NCBI GenBank assembly: GCA_011048585.1
Contig: DSDS01000183.1
Location: 1-7,930, forward strand
Direction of reading: 5' to 3'
DNA length: 7,930 nt
Source: Desulfurivibrio alkaliphilus
GTDB lineage: Bacteria > Desulfobacterota > Desulfobulbia > Desulfobulbales > Desulfurivibrionaceae
The notes under the pieces: generated by a model
Databases searched by the model: none
Told to the model about the DNA's origin: nothing
The model's input: only the letters and a program-made list of their open reading frames with translations
Part shown: in pieces, positions 6,047 through 7,930 of the stretch
Position numbering within the stretch: position 1 is the stretch's first letter
Layout: each line of letters starts with the position of its first letter
Program-made: the position numbers and the translations under genes

Positions 6047-6111
6047 TTTAGACGCGCGTCCCGGTATCTTGCTGAGGATATGATCGCCCCGGTAATTTTG
6101 GGGTCCCGGTA
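6047..6111. promoter_or_regulatory. Divergent control region with palindrome and CCCGGTA repeats
   Basis: This part of the gap between the divergent reductase and ParB-like genes contains a perfect 10-bp palindrome GACGCGCGTC (6051-6060). It also has three direct copies of CCCGGTA at 6060-6066, 6088-6094 and 6105-6111; the first and third extend to GTCCCGGTA. A plus-strand -10-like TATGAT lies at 6079-6084 with no convincing -35, and TTGCTG-N18-TAATTT (6069-6098) is a weaker alternative. A weak minus-strand candidate is TCTAAA (6052-6047). The promoter positions are guesses, but the repeats are read directly from the sequence. Confidence 0.4.
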
Positions 6112-6154
6112 GATGCCGCTGTGTGTAACTGCCAAGAAGATAGCAAGAGCCCCC

Positions 6155-7105
6155 ATGACCCCGCAAGCTCAAATCCAGCAGATCTTGCTGATCCAGATCG
6201 ATCAGGATGATTTGCAGTTTCGCTTTTCCCCTCTGGCTCCGGTTCTGGAGGATGATTCTCCTCTGGCGGACAGTGTGCGCCGGGTGGGGATTCTCCACCC
6301 GCCCATACTCAGGAAAAGGCTGGATGATCGCTATCTGGTGATCTCCGGCCACACTCGGGTACTGCTGGCGGCCCGGATTCTGGGCTTGGGCTCCCTGCCC
6401 TGTCTGGTGCTGCCTGCATCCTGCGACGATCCCCTGGCTCTGGAGGTGGCCTTCGAGGCCCTTTGCGCCCGTCGGGTGCCGACCCCCATGGAGGTGGCTA
6501 TTTTTTGCCATCGGATCGCGGCGCATCTGGCAATCGAGGAGATCGCGGTCCGATTTCTTCCCCGGCTGGGCTTACCCCCCACCCCCTTTCTGGTCAGGCA
6601 GGCCATCGGTCTGGCCGAAATCGAGGAACCCTTTGCGGTGGCAATCCACCAAGGCCGTCTGCACGAAGCGGTGGGCCGGGAACTCATGGATCTGCCGCTG
6701 CCCGATCGCCTGGCTCTGTTTGAACTGATCGATCTGCTGCGGTTGAGCGTTGGCAACCAGAGGAAGCTGGTTGCCGGCTGCCGGGAGCTTTCGGGGCGGG
6801 AAAACGTCTCCCTGCGTTCGATTTTGGGTAGTGTTGAAATCCGCGATATTTTAGATCATCAGGAGATGAATATTCCCCAGAAGAGCGCCGCGTTAATGCG
6901 CTATCTCACGGCCCGGCGCTTTCCGCAACTGACGGCGGCAGAAGCCGAGTTTGAGCAATTCCGCCGGGGGCTTAACCTGCCCGATAACTTCACCCTGGAG
7001 GCGACGCCATCCTTCGAGGATGACCGCCTGCGCCTGACCATCACCCTTGCCGGGCGCCGGGAGCTGAGCCAACGGCTCCCCGCCTTGCTGGCCGGCGCCC
7101 GTTAA
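6155..7105 (+). CDS. ParB-like (ParB/Spo0J N-terminal fold) protein
   Basis: The 316-residue product (from ATG 6155) has a ParB-type N-terminal domain: LADSVRRVGILHPPILRKR (37-55), then YLVISGHTRVLLAARILG (60-77). The latter is the counterpart of the ParB GERRxRA nucleotide-binding motif, here GHTRVLA. A helical middle region (112-181), MEVAIFCHRIAAHLAIEEIA through LVRQAIGL, resembles the ParB/KorB helix-turn-helix and ends with a typical GRLHEAVGRELMDLP. The C-terminal third is not recognised. There is no parA neighbour, so it is probably not the chromosome-partition ParB; DNA binding or regulation is inferred. The frame extends to an ATG at 6113, but those 14 codons use rare-looking codons (gta, ata, aga) and lie almost on top of the candidate promoter, so 6155 is preferred. 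The M50 peptidase gene follows after 37 bases. Confidence 0.75.
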   Translation: MTPQAQIQQILLIQIDQDDLQFRFSPLAPVLEDDSPLADSVRRVGILHPPILRKRLDDRYLVISGHTRVLLAARILGLGSLPCLVLPASCDDPLALEVAFEALCARRVPTPMEVAIFCHRIAAHLAIEEIAVRFLPRLGLPPTPFLVRQAIGLAEIEEPFAVAIHQGRLHEAVGRELMDLPLPDRLALFELIDLLRLSVGNQRKLVAGCRELSGRENVSLRSILGSVEIRDILDHQEMNIPQKSAALMRYLTARRFPQLTAAEAEFEQFRRGLNLPDNFTLEATPSFEDDRLRLTITLAGRRELSQRLPALLAGAR

Positions 7106-7142
7106 CCCTTGCCAACCTACCCTTCACCGACAGGTAACTTTG

Positions 7143-7796
7143 ATGAATGAACTGACCTTGATCCAGAAAATCGCGGTTTGGGCCCTGCCCCTGCTCTTTG
7201 CCATCACCGTCCATGAGGTGGCCCACGGCTGGATGGCTCGTCGGCTGGGCGACTCCACCGCCCACCTGCTGGGCCGCCTCACCCTTAATCCTGCCAAGCA
7301 TATCGACCCGGTGGGGACCATCCTGATTCCGGGAATTCTGCTGTTGCTGGGGGGCTTTATCTTCGGTTGGGCCAAGCCGGTACCGGTGGATTGGCGCAAT
7401 CTGCGTGATCCCCGCCGGGATATGATGCTGGTGGCCGCCGCCGGTCCTCTTTCCAACCTGGTGATGGCCATCGGTTGGGGGATCGTCATGAAGATCGGTC
7501 TGGTTCTGGTCGAAGGCACGCCGATGCTGGGCATGCCGCTGGTTTATATGGGTGGGGCGGGAATCTTCATCAACTTAATCCTGATGGTGCTCAACCTGCT
7601 GCCCATCCCCCCCCTGGATGGCAGTAAAATCCTTTCCGGCCTGCTCCCGCCCCAGTTGGCCATGCAGTACAATCGCCTGGAGGGGGTCGGTTTTTTTATC
7701 CTGCTGGCCCTGCTGGCCACCGGCGTGCTGGGCAGCATCCTCGGGCCGCCCATCTATGCCCTGCGCCGCCTGATCTTCGCCCTGCTTGGCCTGTAA
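7143..7796 (+). CDS. M50 family (site-2 protease-like) membrane metallopeptidase
   Basis: This is a 217-residue integral membrane zinc protease of the short, PDZ-less site-2 protease group. HEVAH (24-28) in the first membrane segment is the HExxH zinc motif with catalytic Glu25. LTLNPAKHIDPVGT (47-59) and AAAGPLSN (98-105) are conserved. NLLPIPPLDGSK (151-162) supplies the third zinc ligand, D159. Hydrophobic segments at about 8-23, 56-76, 95-120, 134-152 and 183-206 fit a polytopic protein. Substrates of this group are mostly unknown, and it should not be equated with RseP. The start ATG at 7143 is preceded by AGGTAA at 7132-7137; an in-frame TTG at 7140 is less likely. The stop TAA at 7794-7796 is followed 11 bases later by the second mobile element. 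Confidence 0.93.
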   Translation: MNELTLIQKIAVWALPLLFAITVHEVAHGWMARRLGDSTAHLLGRLTLNPAKHIDPVGTILIPGILLLLGGFIFGWAKPVPVDWRNLRDPRRDMMLVAAAGPLSNLVMAIGWGIVMKIGLVLVEGTPMLGMPLVYMGGAGIFINLILMVLNLLPIPPLDGSKILSGLLPPQLAMQYNRLEGVGFFILLALLATGVLGSILGPPIYALRRLIFALLGL

Positions 7797-7807
7797 GCAT
7801 TCTTTTT

Positions 7808-7930
7808 GTAATCGTTCAGCAGCACCGCATCTTCGGGCGATCAGCCAGGCTTACGTACACGGGGTACGCGGCGCTTGGCCGCTTGCCCGAACCTGCGGCA
7901 CTGCTTAACGATTACAGCCCGTTAAATCGA
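7808..7930 (+). mobile_element. MITE-like element copy 2 (truncated by window end)
   Basis: The 123 bases from GTAATCG to the window end match copy 1 (3623-3745) except at two positions: G7844 for A3659 and T7906 for G3721. The first change allows an extra G-C pair in the hairpin; the second breaks one pair in the outer stem. The base before the left end differs from copy 1, which agrees with the boundary deduced there. The preceding eight bases, TTCTTTTT (7800-7807), would be this copy's target duplication. The right end should lie about 28 bases beyond the window. It has the same orientation as copy 1 and again sits just after a plus-strand stop codon. Confidence 0.8.

Noticed and set aside
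7800..7830. The T-run after the M50 peptidase gene as an intrinsic terminator.
   Set aside because: The T-run (7803-7807) precedes the hairpin instead of following it, and no stem lies immediately upstream of it.

Overview
The window is a G+C-rich, gene-dense stretch of bacterial chromosome. It carries mostly housekeeping genes plus two copies of a small non-autonomous repeat element. Several products look like versions common in Deltaproteobacteria/Desulfobacterota (possibly Desulfobulbales): the stand-alone RibD-type reductase, the PP-loop protein with paired CxxC motifs, the MerR-cyclase fusion and the ParB-like protein. This placement is an impression from protein style, not a search result.

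Layout. (1) Positions 2-3616, plus strand: the 3' part of serC, a radical SAM gene broken by a +1 frameshift at about 939-942, rlmN, and a MerR-type helix-turn-helix protein fused to a class III nucleotide cyclase-like domain. The gaps are short (12, 25 and 37 bases), so they may be co-transcribed. (2) Positions 3617-3794: a convergent intergenic region almost filled by a 151-bp MITE-like element with 8-bp target duplications (AGCGCTCT) and 11-bp imperfect terminal inverted repeats. (3) Positions 3795-6013, minus strand: a likely operon of an SD-bearing 14-codon leader ORF, a RibD C-terminal-type reductase, a PP-loop ATPase with TtcA/TtuA-like cysteine spacing, and ung (uracil-DNA glycosylase). 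(4) Positions 6014-6154: a divergent control region with a perfect 10-bp palindrome and three CCCGGTA repeats. (5) Positions 6155-7796, plus strand: a ParB-like protein and an M50 (site-2 protease) membrane metallopeptidase. (6) Positions 7808-7930: a second copy of the element, cut by the window end, again just after a stop codon.

The genes do not form one pathway. They cover serine/PLP metabolism, rRNA modification, DNA repair, a flavin- or folate-like reductase, a possible sulfur-transfer enzyme, membrane proteolysis and two possible regulators. The points most worth following are the MITE-like family (GTA termini and 8-bp duplications hint at IS66-type mobilisation), the MerR-cyclase fusion with altered active-site residues, the PP-loop protein with a probable Fe-S or metal site, and the coupled leader ORF before the reductase gene. 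I did not see a complete new defence or mobile system.
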